Counted from the stretch's first letter, positions 35,958 to 45,217 are shown. The stretch is 64,000 bases of DNA from Mycolicibacterium lacusdiani (GCF_021916785.1 NZ_JAKCFC010000010.1:172455-236454), one strand, 5' to 3'. Numbers and translations: made by a program. Notes: a model not told the origin generated them from the letters alone.

Positions 35958-35988
35958 GAACGTCCCCGCGCTGTCGAAAACCGGATTC

Positions 35989-36007
35989 AACTGTAACTCT
36001 TACAGTA
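35989..36007. promoter_or_regulatory. Regulon operator E (AACTGTAACTCTTACAGTA)
   Basis: The site lies between the divergent Ltp-type gene (ATG 35957) and the molybdopterin oxidoreductase (ATG 36019). Its edge is only 12 bp from the latter start, which suggests a leaderless mRNA and direct occlusion of the promoter. It fits the shared form with one mismatch at the first base. Confidence 0.72.
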
Positions 36008-36018
36008 ATCTAGTTGCG

Positions 36019-38190
36019 ATGGTCGAGTACAAGCCCACCTTCTGCCGGATCTGCGAGCCGCTGTGCGGCATGATCGCCACCGTCGAGGACGGTCGGCTCA
36101 CGGCGCTGCGCCCGGACTCCGACCACCCGCTGTCGGCGGGTTTCGCCTGCCAGAAGGGCATCGCCTTCACCGAGGTGGTCAACGATCCCGACCGCGTGAC
36201 GACCCCGCTGCGCCGTCGCGACGGTGGCTTCGAGCCGGTGAGCTGGGACGAGGCGCTCGGTGACATCGCGGCTCGGTGCGCCGACATCCACCGCAGGCAC
36301 GGCTCCGGCGCATTCGCCTGGTACATGGGCAATCCCGCGGCGTTCAGCTACTCGCACCTGTTCGGCGTGATGGCCTTCATCAAGGGCATCGGTCGGCACA
36401 GTCACTACTTCACGTCGTCGACGCAGGACACCAGCAGCCGCCTGCTCGCGAGCCAATTCCTGTACGGCGCACCGATGTCGGTGCCGATCCCCGACCTGAT
36501 GCGGACCGACCTGCTGGTGATGATGGGGGCCAATCCGGTCGTCTCGCACGGCAGCTTCCTCACCGCGCCGCGGATCAAGGACCGGATGCACGACGTCGTC
36601 GGCCGGGGCGGCCGGGTGGTGGTCGTCGATCCGCGGCGGTCCGAGACGGCGGCTCGATTCGAGTGGCTCGGCATCGTGCCGGACTCCGATGCCTACTTCC
36701 TGCTGTCGCTGCTGTCGGTGATGTTCGACGAGGGGCTCGTCGACCGGCCGGCCGTCGACGCCAAGGCCGACGGGCTCGAATGGCTCGCAGCTCAGTGCGA
36801 GCCGTTTCCGCCCGAGCGCACCGAGCGGTTCACCGGCATCGCACCCGGCACCGTCCGCGCACTCGCACACGACCTCGCCAGGACCCCACGCGCCGCCGTG
36901 TACGGCCGGCTCGGCACCTGCGTGGGACGGCAGGGAACGCTGACGTCGTATCTGATCGACGCGGTGAACCTGGTGGCAGGCAACCTCGATCGACCTGGCG
37001 GCAGTGTGTTCAGCACCCTCGGCATCCCCGGTCAACGGCTGGGGCTGGTGGCGATGGGCGCGTTCCTGCGCCGCTCCTACCGTCGCAAGCGCACCCGCGT
37101 CGGAGGCTTCCGCTCGGTGATCGCCTCGGAGCCTGCGGCCCTGATGGCGAAGGAGATGTCGACCCCTGGGAAGCGGCAGATCAAGGCGCTGTTCGTGAGT
37201 GCGGGCAATCCCGTGCTCTCGGTACCCAACGGTCTGGAACTCGAGGATGCGCTGGACGGCCTCGAGTTGGCCGTCGGCCTCGACTTCTACGTCACCGAGA
37301 CCACCGCGCACTGCGACTACGTCCTGCCGGTGACCACGATGTACGAGCGCGACGACTTCGCGCTGACGTTCCAGCAGTTCCAGGCGACACCGTTCCGCCA
37401 GACCACCGAGGCCGTGGTCGACGCCCCGGGTGAGGCACGCACCGAGTGGGACGTCATCGACGACCTGACCGACCGCATCGGGGCTCGCACCCCGGTCTTC
37501 GCGGTACTCGCCGGGATGCGCAGGGCCCTGGGCATATTCGGACGCAGGCTGAACCCGCGCGTGATCGTCGACGGCATGATCCGGTTGTCCGACGGCGGCG
37601 ACCGGTTCGGCATGCGCCCGGGCGGGTTGACGTTCGACCGGCTCTCCGCCGAGCACCCGCATGGCGTAGTCGTCGCACCCGGCATCCGCACCGGCGTGCT
37701 GCGCGAGGTCGTGACCTACCGGCACGGCCGAATTCGCCTCAGGCACGACGACATCGCCGGCGAGATCTCCGCGATGGTCCGGCGTGACCAGCCAGCGCGC
37801 TTCCCGATGCGGATGATCGGGATGCGGGAGCCGCGGTCGGAGAACTCGTGGATGCACAACGCGCCGCTGCTGATGCGCGGCGAGCGCGGACATCGCGGGC
37901 TCATGCACCTCGACGACGCAGCCGACCGCGGAATCCTCGACGGCGACGTGGTGGAGGTGTCCTCGGAACACGGCCGGATAGCGCTGCCGGTGGCACTCAC
38001 CGCCGACATCGTGCGCGGCACGATCGCGATACCGCACGGCTGGGGACACCGGGGCACCGGCGGCTGGCGGATCGCCAACCGTGCGGGCGGGGCCAACGTC
38101 AACCAGCTGACGTCGAGCGACCCGCGTGACGTCGAGGCGCTGGCGGGCATGTCGTGGCTGACCGGTGTGCCGGTGCAGGTTCGGGCGTGA
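36019..38190 (+). CDS. Molybdopterin-dependent oxidoreductase with [4Fe-4S] cluster
   Basis: A 723-aa DMSO-reductase-superfamily protein. The start ATG 36019 directly precedes the cluster motif C-x2-C-x3-C (CRICEPLCGM) followed by GFACQKG, giving the four Cys ligands; MGANPVVSHG and GLDFYVTETTAHCDYVLP are typical for bis-MGD binding, and HNAPLLMRGERG lies in the C-terminal beta-barrel domain. There is no Tat signal, so it is cytoplasmic. Substrate classes include formate, hydroxylated or alkyl compounds. In context it may hydroxylate or oxidise a pathway intermediate without O2. It overlaps the aldehyde dehydrogenase gene by four bases. Confidence 0.9.
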   Translation: MVEYKPTFCRICEPLCGMIATVEDGRLTALRPDSDHPLSAGFACQKGIAFTEVVNDPDRVTTPLRRRDGGFEPVSWDEALGDIAARCADIHRRHGSGAFAWYMGNPAAFSYSHLFGVMAFIKGIGRHSHYFTSSTQDTSSRLLASQFLYGAPMSVPIPDLMRTDLLVMMGANPVVSHGSFLTAPRIKDRMHDVVGRGGRVVVVDPRRSETAARFEWLGIVPDSDAYFLLSLLSVMFDEGLVDRPAVDAKADGLEWLAAQCEPFPPERTERFTGIAPGTVRALAHDLARTPRAAVYGRLGTCVGRQGTLTSYLIDAVNLVAGNLDRPGGSVFSTLGIPGQRLGLVAMGAFLRRSYRRKRTRVGGFRSVIASEPAALMAKEMSTPGKRQIKALFVSAGNPVLSVPNGLELEDALDGLELAVGLDFYVTETTAHCDYVLPVTTMYERDDFALTFQQFQATPFRQTTEAVVDAPGEARTEWDVIDDLTDRIGARTPVFAVLAGMRRALGIFGRRLNPRVIVDGMIRLSDGGDRFGMRPGGLTFDRLSAEHPHGVVVAPGIRTGVLREVVTYRHGRIRLRHDDIAGEISAMVRRDQPARFPMRMIGMREPRSENSWMHNAPLLMRGERGHRGLMHLDDAADRGILDGDVVEVSSEHGRIALPVALTADIVRGTIAIPHGWGHRGTGGWRIANRAGGANVNQLTSSDPRDVEALAGMSWLTGVPVQVRA

Positions 38191-39701
38191 GCAGCGTCGA
38201 GATCGGGGAGCGTGCCGCTCGACGAGCCGAACCCCGCATGCTCGTCGACGGCGATCTGCTGGCTGCGCAGTCTCATGCCGAGTTCGACAACGTCTCTCCC
38301 GCAACGGGTCTGGTCCTGGGTACCACGGCGGCTGCCGGTGCGGCCGACATGGACCGCGCGATCGGGGCGGCCCGGCGAGCGTTCGACTCAGGTGACTGGT
38401 CGACCAACCGTGCACTCCGCAAGCGCTGCCTCGAGCAGCTGCAAGCCGCGATCACCTCCGAACGGGAGCCGTTGCGCGAGGAACTGATCGCCGAGGTCGG
38501 CTGCCCCGACATGACGATCGCCACCGCACAGCTCGACTGGCCGCTCGCCGACGCGCTGCGCTACCCGGCGGGACTGATCGACGACTTCGAGTGGGAGCGA
38601 ACGCTGGACGGCGGCGGTCTGTTCGGCAACCGCAACGTCCGGACCGTCGTCAAGGAGCCCGTGGGCGTGGTCGGCGCGATCACCCCGTCCAACTTCCCGA
38701 TCGAGGTCATCCTCAACAAGCTGGGGCCCGCGCTGGCGACCGGCAACACCGTCGTCCTCAAGCCCGATCCGCACACCCCGTGGAACGCCACCCGGATCGG
38801 CAGGCTCGTCGCCGAGCACACCGACATTCCGCCGGGCGTGCTGAACGTCGTGCCCACCCCCGACAATGCCGTCGCTCAGGCGCTGGCCACCGACCCGCGC
38901 GTCGACATGATCTCGTTCACCGGCTCGACCGCGGTCGGCAAGGAACTCATCCGCCTTGGCGCGGACACCATGAAACGGACATTCCTGGAGCTGGGCGGCA
39001 AGTCGGCGCTGATCGTCACCGAGGACGTCGACCCGGCCAAGATCCTTCGGGCTGCGGTCGGGGTGTGCGTGCATGCCGGGCAGGCCTGCGCGCTGACCAC
39101 CCGGTTGCTCGTCCACCGGGCACTGTTCGACGAGGCGGTGCACCAGGTCGTGGCCGCATTCGGGATGGTGCCCGTCGGCGACCCCGCCGCGCCGAACACG
39201 TTGGTCGGCCCCGTGATCAGCGCCAGGCAGAAGCAGCGCGTACTGGACGCGTGCGATGGCGCGAGCCGCGACGGTGCCGAGATCCTCATCGGCGGCGGGT
39301 CCTTCGACGACCTCCCCGCCGAACTGGCGGGCGGCTTCTACGTCCAGCCGACGGTGATCGTCGGCATCGACAACACCGCGGCCATCGCCAGGGAGGAGAT
39401 CTTCGGGCCCGTCCTGGTGATCCTGCCGTTCGCCGACGACGAAGATGCCGTACGCATCGCCAACGACAGCGCGTTCGGGTTGGCGGGCGCGGTGCTGTCG
39501 GGAAGCACCGAGCGCGCGATGGCGATCGCGCGGCGCATCAGGACCGGATCGCTCGGCGTCAACGGCGGCATGTTCTACGGCGCCGACGCACCGTTCGGCG
39601 GATACAAGAGTTCCGGTATCGGACGCCAGTGCGGCATCGAGGGTTTCACCCAGTACCTGGAGACCAAGACCATCGGCTGCCGGATGCCGCGGCCCGCGTG
39701 A
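38187..39701 (+). CDS. NAD-dependent aldehyde dehydrogenase
   Basis: A 504-aa ALDH from GTG 38187 (GTGA overlap). It has the Rossmann loop FTGSTAVGKEL, the general-base Glu in LELGGKSALI, and the catalytic Cys in HAGQACALTTR; ITPSNFPIE and FGPVLVILPF are also typical. It should oxidise an aldehyde made by the upstream molybdoenzyme or by the P450s to a carboxylic acid that a FadD can activate. The gene ends 3 bp before the stop of the convergent P450 gene. Confidence 0.94.
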   Translation: MSSVEIGERAARRAEPRMLVDGDLLAAQSHAEFDNVSPATGLVLGTTAAAGAADMDRAIGAARRAFDSGDWSTNRALRKRCLEQLQAAITSEREPLREELIAEVGCPDMTIATAQLDWPLADALRYPAGLIDDFEWERTLDGGGLFGNRNVRTVVKEPVGVVGAITPSNFPIEVILNKLGPALATGNTVVLKPDPHTPWNATRIGRLVAEHTDIPPGVLNVVPTPDNAVAQALATDPRVDMISFTGSTAVGKELIRLGADTMKRTFLELGGKSALIVTEDVDPAKILRAAVGVCVHAGQACALTTRLLVHRALFDEAVHQVVAAFGMVPVGDPAAPNTLVGPVISARQKQRVLDACDGASRDGAEILIGGGSFDDLPAELAGGFYVQPTVIVGIDNTAAIAREEIFGPVLVILPFADDEDAVRIANDSAFGLAGAVLSGSTERAMAIARRIRTGSLGVNGGMFYGADAPFGGYKSSGIGRQCGIEGFTQYLETKTIGCRMPRPA

Positions 39702-39704
39702 CCG

Positions 39705-40877
39705 TCAGCGCGCGGTGAAGGTCACCGGTAGCGCCGTGGGGGAGCGGAACGGCTGGCCGTGGATGTGCGGGTCGCCGTCGGTGACCAGCCGGATGTCCGA
39801 CAGCCGATCGAGCAGGCATTCCAGTGCGACGCGCGTCTCCATGCGAGCCAGGTGCAGCCCCATGCAGGTGTGCTCACCGGCAGCGAAGGATATGTGCGGC
39901 ACGCGCTTGCGGAAGACGTCGAACGTCTCGGCGTCCTCCCAGCGCCTTTCATCGCGGTTGGCCGAGCCGATGCAGACGTCGATCACGGCGCCTCGGGGGA
40001 TGGACACGCCGTCGAGTTCGGTGGCTTCGGTGGCCGAGCGCTGCACGGTGGTCAGCGGGGTCTCGAACCGCAACCCCTCCTCGATGGCCGGTGCGATCAG
40101 CTCGCGGTCCCGCGCGACGGCGTCGAGTTGTTCGGTGTGGGTGAGCAGCAGGTAGAGCAGATTTCCCGAGGACCGGTAAGTGGTCTCGAGCCCGGCAGGC
40201 AGCAGCAGTCGCAGGAACGAGTAGATGGCTTCGTCGCCGAGCTTCTCGCCGTCGATCTCGGCCGACACCAGGTCGCCGATGATGTCATCGGTGGGGGCCG
40301 ACCGCCGCAGGTCGATCTGCGTCATGAAGTAGTCCTTCAGGGCGGCGGACGCCTCGAACGCCCGCTTGAACTTCACGTGGTAGCTGATCAATTCGACCGC
40401 GCGCGTGCGAAACCAGGGGAGGTCCTCCGACGGCAGGCCCAGCAGCTTCGAGATGACGCGGGTGGGGAACTCGAAGGTGAAGTCGCGCACCAGATCGGCC
40501 TCGCCTGCCGAGACGAACTCGTCGACCAGATCCTCGACTACCGGTCGCACGATCTCCGGCTCCCACCGGGCGAGTGACCGCGTCTTGAATGCAGCCGACA
40601 CCAGGTTGCGGTGCTCGCGGTGGGCCTTGCCCTCCATCGCCAGGATCGTGGGCCCGATGAACAGGCCGATGGTGTCGTCGTAGATCTTCGAGTCGAACGT
40701 CCGGCCGTCGCGGAAGACACGGTTGACCGCGTCGAAGGAGACCGCGGCATACAGGTTCTCGGGCATGAAGTCCGCTGCCTTCGACCAGTCCATGACGCTG
40801 CCACGGAACACGCCGGATTCGCTGCGCCGCTTGGCGAACATGGGGTACGGATCTCGCAGTATTCCGGCGTCCCCCAC
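39705..40877 (-). CDS. Cytochrome P450
   Basis: A 390-aa P450. GTG 40877 is chosen because GGAGG is 5 bases upstream and MGDAGILRDPYPMF fits the family; the longer frame starts at TTG 40916 beside operator D. The I-helix motif is LPAGLETTYRSSG, the ExxR is in LRFET-type context and the heme loop is FAAGEHTCMGLHLARMET with the Cys ligand. Bacterial class I P450s take electrons from ferredoxin; no ferredoxin or reductase gene lies in the window. It likely hydroxylates the lipid substrate. Confidence 0.94.
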   Translation of the reverse strand: MGDAGILRDPYPMFAKRRSESGVFRGSVMDWSKAADFMPENLYAAVSFDAVNRVFRDGRTFDSKIYDDTIGLFIGPTILAMEGKAHREHRNLVSAAFKTRSLARWEPEIVRPVVEDLVDEFVSAGEADLVRDFTFEFPTRVISKLLGLPSEDLPWFRTRAVELISYHVKFKRAFEASAALKDYFMTQIDLRRSAPTDDIIGDLVSAEIDGEKLGDEAIYSFLRLLLPAGLETTYRSSGNLLYLLLTHTEQLDAVARDRELIAPAIEEGLRFETPLTTVQRSATEATELDGVSIPRGAVIDVCIGSANRDERRWEDAETFDVFRKRVPHISFAAGEHTCMGLHLARMETRVALECLLDRLSDIRLVTDGDPHIHGQPFRSPTALPVTFTAR

Positions 40878-40916
40878 GATGTCCTCCACGGCTCGACCGA
40901 TCCAACCTGCAAGCAA

Positions 40917-40935
40917 TACTGTAAACCATACGGTA
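40917..40935. promoter_or_regulatory. Regulon operator D (TACTGTAAACCATACGGTA)
   Basis: The best-centred member of the set, with 6 of 7 positions of the half-sites symmetric. It lies between the P450 gene (minus, GTG 40877) and the aldehyde dehydrogenase gene (plus, ATG 40975) and can serve both. Confidence 0.75.
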
Positions 40936-40974
40936 AGTCCGCCGCCAAGGTGCGCCGGATGCTACCGTGAAGCC

Positions 40975-42441
40975 ATGCTGGCGATCCTCGATCGACAACG
41001 GCAGGCGTTCCTCTCCGAGGGGCCGGCCACGCTGGAGACCCGGCACCACCGCATCGACCGGCTGCTGGCCATGGTTCTCGACAACACCGATGCATTCGTC
41101 GATGCGATGGCCGCCGACTACGGCACCCGCTCACGGGCGGCGTCGGTGTTCACCGAGGTGGTCGGAATGATCCCGGTGATCGAGCACACCCGGGCGCACG
41201 TCCGGACCTGGATGAAGCCGACGCGAATCATGCGTCCCGCCCGGCTGTTCGGCATCCGGGCGGAGGTCGAGGCCGCCCCGCTGGGCGTGGTCGGGATCAT
41301 CGGTCCGTGGAACTTTCCGCTCAACCTCGTCGTGCTCCCCGCCGCGGCGGCATTCGCGGCGGGCAACCGGGTGATGATCAAGATGTCCGAGATCACGCCC
41401 GCCACCGCGGAGCTGATGCGCAGTACCGCGCCGTCGTACTTCGACACCGAGGAACTCGAGATCGTCACCGGCGGAACGGACGTCGCCCAGGAGTTCTCCC
41501 GGCTGCCCTTGGACCACCTGTTCTTCACCGGCTCGCCGTCGGTGGGTGCGCTGGTCGCGCGCGCCGCAACGGAGAACCTCGTCCCCGTCACCCTCGAACT
41601 CGGCGGCAAGAACCCCGTGGTGGTCGCCCCCGATGCCGACCTCGAGCGCGCGGCAACGCGAATCGCGCAGGCGCGCATGGTCAACGGTGGTCAGGTGTGC
41701 GTGTGCCCCGACTACGTCTTCGTGCCAGAGGACCGGGTGGACGCGTTCGTCGAGAGGGCGAGCGAGACGTGGCGCGCCACGTTCCCCCAGATCGTCGCCA
41801 ACGCCGACTACTGCTCGTCGGTGAACGACGCCAACTTCCTGCGCGTCGTGGGTTTGATCGACGACGCGCGTGACCACGGTGCCCGCGTCGACGCGGTGGT
41901 ACCGCCGGGTGAGACGCTGCCGGACCCCGGCACGCGAAAGATCGCACCGACCATCGTCCGTGACGTCGACGACCGCATGCGGATCGCCGAGGAGGAGGTG
42001 TTCGGGCCCGTGCTGACGGTGCTGGGATACCGGGCGTTGCGCGACGCGATCGACTACGTCAACGCCCGTCCCGCGCCGCTCGTCGCGTACTGGTACGGGC
42101 CGGACGGCGCCGACTTTCGCCGGTTCGTCGCGGGTACGCGCAGCGGCGGCGTGGCCCGCAACGACTTCGCCGCGCAGATGATCCCGTCGGCCGCCCCCTT
42201 CGGCGGCGTGGGACGCAGCGGCATGGGTGCCTACCACGGCAAGGCCGGGTTCGACGCGTTCAGCCACCAGCGCACGGTGGTCGGAACGGATCTACCGTTC
42301 AGCGTGACCGGTTCGGCTGCACCACCATTCACCCGGCCGATGAAGGCCTATGCAGACCTGACGCTGCGGCTGGCACGCCGTCGCACCCACAGGCGGTTAC
42401 GACGCCACCGCGCGGTCACGGCTGGTGGGGCAGGAGTTTGA
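40975..42441 (+). CDS. Coniferyl-aldehyde-dehydrogenase-like ALDH
   Basis: A 488-aa aldehyde dehydrogenase from ATG 40975. The family signatures are IIGPWNFPLNL, FTGSPSVGALVA, LELGGKNPVVV (Glu) and VNGGQVCVCPDYVF, where the catalytic Cys is followed by a second Cys. It belongs to the class-3/coniferyl aldehyde group, which act on bulky aldehydes. The C-terminal tail (LRLARRRTHRRLRRHR) is very basic and could associate with membrane lipids. Divergent from a P450 behind operator D, it may oxidise the aldehyde that P450 produces. The last 26 bp overlap the convergent hotdog gene. Confidence 0.92.
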   Translation: MLAILDRQRQAFLSEGPATLETRHHRIDRLLAMVLDNTDAFVDAMAADYGTRSRAASVFTEVVGMIPVIEHTRAHVRTWMKPTRIMRPARLFGIRAEVEAAPLGVVGIIGPWNFPLNLVVLPAAAAFAAGNRVMIKMSEITPATAELMRSTAPSYFDTEELEIVTGGTDVAQEFSRLPLDHLFFTGSPSVGALVARAATENLVPVTLELGGKNPVVVAPDADLERAATRIAQARMVNGGQVCVCPDYVFVPEDRVDAFVERASETWRATFPQIVANADYCSSVNDANFLRVVGLIDDARDHGARVDAVVPPGETLPDPGTRKIAPTIVRDVDDRMRIAEEEVFGPVLTVLGYRALRDAIDYVNARPAPLVAYWYGPDGADFRRFVAGTRSGGVARNDFAAQMIPSAAPFGGVGRSGMGAYHGKAGFDAFSHQRTVVGTDLPFSVTGSAAPPFTRPMKAYADLTLRLARRRTHRRLRRHRAVTAGGAGV

Positions 42442-43021
42442 TCATCAGCCCGTTGGCCTCGCTCAGGACCGTGCCGTCGAGGTCGGTCATCGTGGCGGTC
42501 AGGAACGCCTTGCGCCCGTCGAGGCGGTCGACGCGGCCACGGCTGATCAGGGGCTGATCGATCGGCGTGACTGCGCGATAGTCGACGTGCAGGTACGCCG
42601 TCCGGCTGATCGGCCTGCCCGCGGCGGAGACGATCATGCCGAAGTGCCAGTCGTAGAACAGGGGAATCACGCCGCCGTGTACGGCCATGTTGCCGCCGAC
42701 GTGATAGCGGGTGAAGTGGCCCTCCATGGTGACGTTGCCGTCGGAGTCGGACGCCGTGAACGTCCACGGCGGCATCAGCGGATGGCCGAGGCCAGGCAGT
42801 TTCGTGGCCCGGCCTGCCGGGGCCTGCCCGTCGGGCACCACGTGCGGCTCGAGGTCGTCGCAGACCCGCTCGATGCGCTCGGCCACGGCCGACCAGGTGT
42901 CGCCGTCGGGATTGGTGGACACGGCGAGGTCCTGGAGTCGTCGCACCGCGGTGGCGAAGCGGTCGAGTTCCGGCGGCGCCTCGACGGGCGTGATCTCCGG
43001 GAAGCCGCGGGTCTCGCTCAT
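42416..43021 (-). CDS. Hotdog-fold thioesterase-like protein
   Basis: A 201-aa protein from ATG 43021, overlapping the previous stop by four bases (ATGA). Residues about 90-200 form a hotdog domain with GHFTRYHVGGNMAVHGGVIPLFYDWHFG and SRTAYLHVDYRAVTPIDQPL. The first 90 residues are a variable helical region, as in the thioesterase at 20877. It likely hydrolyses an acyl-CoA or stores no activity but binds one. Third gene of a Rieske / isochorismatase-like / hotdog operon. Confidence 0.86.
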   Translation of the reverse strand: MSETRGFPEITPVEAPPELDRFATAVRRLQDLAVSTNPDGDTWSAVAERIERVCDDLEPHVVPDGQAPAGRATKLPGLGHPLMPPWTFTASDSDGNVTMEGHFTRYHVGGNMAVHGGVIPLFYDWHFGMIVSAAGRPISRTAYLHVDYRAVTPIDQPLISRGRVDRLDGRKAFLTATMTDLDGTVLSEANGLMIKLLPHQP

Positions 43022-43638
43022 CGGGGCAGCCAGGCGTCGACGAGTTCGTCGGTGGTGGTCACCGTCGCGAGCAGGGAGAGGCTGTAGTCGATCACCGCCG
43101 CACCGTACTCCGCCGGATGGCCTGCCACGGCGTCGCGCGGCAGCACCACCCGATAGCCGTGGTTGACGGCATCCATGACCAGGCTGGGTATGGCGATGTT
43201 GAGCGATACCCCAACGGCGACGATGGTCGTGACGCCCAGGTTGCGCAGCACGGCGTCGAGATCGGTACCGCCCATCGGGCCCACCCCGTGCCAGCGGGTG
43301 AGCACGAGATCGCTTGCCTCGGGCCCCAATTCAGGCAGCAGCGTGGCGCCAACGCTACCGGGTGTGAGTTCGACCCCTCGGGCCGCGGCACCGAAGAGGC
43401 GGGCGTTGTGATTGGACCCCAGCCCGTCGGGACGGCGTTGGACCAGGCAGTGCACGACGCGCGCGCCCGCGCGGCGCGCGACGGGAACGAGCCTGGTGAT
43501 GTTGGGCAGGGCCTCGCGGCGCGCCTCGGCGGCCAGCACCGCCAGTCCGGCGTCGATGCCCATCACCGCGCCCTGGCATTCCTGGGTGACCAGTGCGGTG
43601 TGTTCGGGCGCCGCCAGTTCCGCCAACGTCGGCCTCAC
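43018..43638 (-). CDS. Isochorismatase-fold protein lacking the catalytic Cys
   Basis: A 206-aa protein from GTG 43638, overlapping the Rieske stop by four bases. The isochorismatase-like fold is recognisable (HTALVTQECQGAVMG at the first strand, RWHGVGPMGGTDLDAVLRNLGV, and TIVAVGVSLNIAI). But the usual Asp of the first strand (VIDMQ) is replaced in TQECQ, and the Cys of GVxxxxC is absent. Thus it is unlikely to be a normal cysteine hydrolase; a few mycobacterial relatives share this. A binding, scaffold or different hydrolytic role is possible. Confidence 0.82.
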   Translation of the reverse strand: MRPTLAELAAPEHTALVTQECQGAVMGIDAGLAVLAAEARREALPNITRLVPVARRAGARVVHCLVQRRPDGLGSNHNARLFGAAARGVELTPGSVGATLLPELGPEASDLVLTRWHGVGPMGGTDLDAVLRNLGVTTIVAVGVSLNIAIPSLVMDAVNHGYRVVLPRDAVAGHPAEYGAAVIDYSLSLLATVTTTDELVDAWLPR

Positions 43639-44627
43639 GCCGGCACTTCGTAGAACTGCTTGGCCCATTCGCGCATCGTCATGTAGGGCTTGGCGTCGAT
43701 CTTCGCCAAGGCCGGGTGCTCGACGTACTTCTGGTACCGCCAGATGTCGCAGTCCTCCCACACGGTCTTGAGGAACTGCTTCTCGACCTTCGCGCGGACG
43801 TGATCCGGTGGTACGTCGGACGTCTCACCAGGAGCCTTCGGCCACCAGATGGAATAGAACATGTCAGACACCTCGTCGTCCACCGGCGTGCAGGCGAAGA
43901 TCAAGCGGTGGTTCGACGACCCCTCGAACACGCTCATCGCGAAGCCGAGTCCGGAGAAGTGGCTGTGGATGCGCAAGGCCATCGCATCCGGGTCGTCGCT
44001 GCGCGCGTCGGGCCAGCCGGTCAGGAAACGCCACTGTTCGTCGACGTTCTCCCAGTGCAGACAGACCGGGGTCACCGACGCGCCGTGTACGTAGCGGAAA
44101 TGCGAACTGTCCGGACCGTTCTCGGCGACGATCTGCGGGTGCACGGGGATGGCGTCGGCGCGGCTGGAGAACTCCGGATATGGCCGGTAGTACGCCGCCG
44201 GGTCGGTCTCGAACTGAGGGAACTCGTGGAAGAGGTCGGGCAACTCCCATCGCGGCGGGTCGCCTGCGGGGTGATGCCACGCGAAGATGCAGCCGTACTG
44301 CTCCCGCACGGGGTAGGAGCGCAACCGCAGGCCTCGGTTGGGGCGGTCGGGCTGATAGGGGACGAAGCGGTTGGCGCCGTCGGGTCCCCATCGCCAGCCG
44401 TGGAACGGGCACTCGACGCAATCGCCGACGACCTTGCCGCCGTGGCCGATGTGGGCGCCGAGGTGCTTGCAGTGCGCCTCGAGCAGGTGCAGTTCGCCGG
44501 ACTCGTCGCGGTAGGCCGCCAGGTCCTCGCCGAAGTACCTCAGCGCCTTGACGTCGCCGACCTGGTACTCGGCAGACCAGCCGATCATGAACCAGCCGGT
44601 GACCTTCCAGGTGAACGGGACTTTCAC
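43635..44627 (-). CDS. Rieske non-heme iron oxygenase
   Basis: A 330-aa oxygenase from GTG 44627 with AAGGGG upstream. The Rieske cluster ligands are C53-x-H55 and C73-x2-H76 (CVECPFHGWRW). The mononuclear-iron region is ENGPDSSHFRYVHG with two His. It belongs to the alpha-subunit group of KshA-like oxygenases but is clearly different from the KshA homologue at 48972. It needs a reductase, which is not in the window. It is the first gene of an operon with an isochorismatase-like and a hotdog protein, downstream of operator F. Confidence 0.92.
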   Translation of the reverse strand: MKVPFTWKVTGWFMIGWSAEYQVGDVKALRYFGEDLAAYRDESGELHLLEAHCKHLGAHIGHGGKVVGDCVECPFHGWRWGPDGANRFVPYQPDRPNRGLRLRSYPVREQYGCIFAWHHPAGDPPRWELPDLFHEFPQFETDPAAYYRPYPEFSSRADAIPVHPQIVAENGPDSSHFRYVHGASVTPVCLHWENVDEQWRFLTGWPDARSDDPDAMALRIHSHFSGLGFAMSVFEGSSNHRLIFACTPVDDEVSDMFYSIWWPKAPGETSDVPPDHVRAKVEKQFLKTVWEDCDIWRYQKYVEHPALAKIDAKPYMTMREWAKQFYEVPA

Positions 44628-44655
44628 TCGTGACCCCTTCCCGAGCCAGGACGCT

Positions 44656-44674
44656 AACGGAATACATTACAGTA
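44656..44674. promoter_or_regulatory. Regulon operator F (AACGGAATACATTACAGTA)
   Basis: This member has a perfect right half-site and a degenerate left one. It is 29-47 bp upstream of the Rieske gene at 44627 and 45 bp before the remnant epimerase at 44719. Confidence 0.6.
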
Positions 44675-44718
44675 GTGGTTTCGGCAGATGGTCGATCCGA
44701 CGAGGGAACGAGTGGCCG

Positions 44719-45217
44719 ATGAGACCCCAACGCGCACTGGTGATGGGAGCGAGTGGCTTTCTCGGCAGTCACGTCGTACGCCGCCTCGTCGAACGTGGCG
44801 ACGACGTCCGCGTGTATCTGCGCGCGACGAGTTCGACCCGAGCGATCGACGACCTGAAGGTCGCCCGCTGCTACGGCGACCTCGGAAGTTCGTGTTCACC
44901 AGCACGATCGGCACCATCGCGATCGGGCGGGGAGCCGACTCGAGCGCCGTCGACGAGGACACGCCCTTCGGCTGGGGCCCCTACCGGTGCTCTACGCGGT
45001 CGGGTTCCTGGGCAGCCTCTTGGGTCGCCTGCTGCGCCGCGATACGCCGGTGACGCTGACGTCGGTGCGCCTCCTGCGGTTCACCTCGCCTCTGAACCAC
45101 GACAAGGCGATCCGCGAACTCGGGTGGGAGCCACGACCGACCGCCGAGGCCGTCCGGCGCGCGGCGCGGTTCTTCACGTCCGTCGCCGACGCACGGGCCG
45201 GCCATAGTCGGCGATGA
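44719..45217 (+). pseudogene. NAD-dependent epimerase/dihydroflavonol-reductase-like gene with two internal deletions
   Basis: From ATG 44719 the frame encodes the Rossmann N-terminus (RALVMGASGFLGSHVVRRLV) to about 44882. The next recognisable piece, KFVFTSTIGTIAIGRG...DEDTPFGW, is in another frame to about 44984. The C-terminal piece (VLYAVGFLGSLLGRLL, NHDKAIRELGWEPRPT) is in the third frame to the stop at 45217. Intact relatives have about 60 and 120 extra residues at these two joins, including the YxxxK active site. The gene therefore is inactive. It keeps a regulon operator upstream, so it was probably once part of the pathway. Confidence 0.85.
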
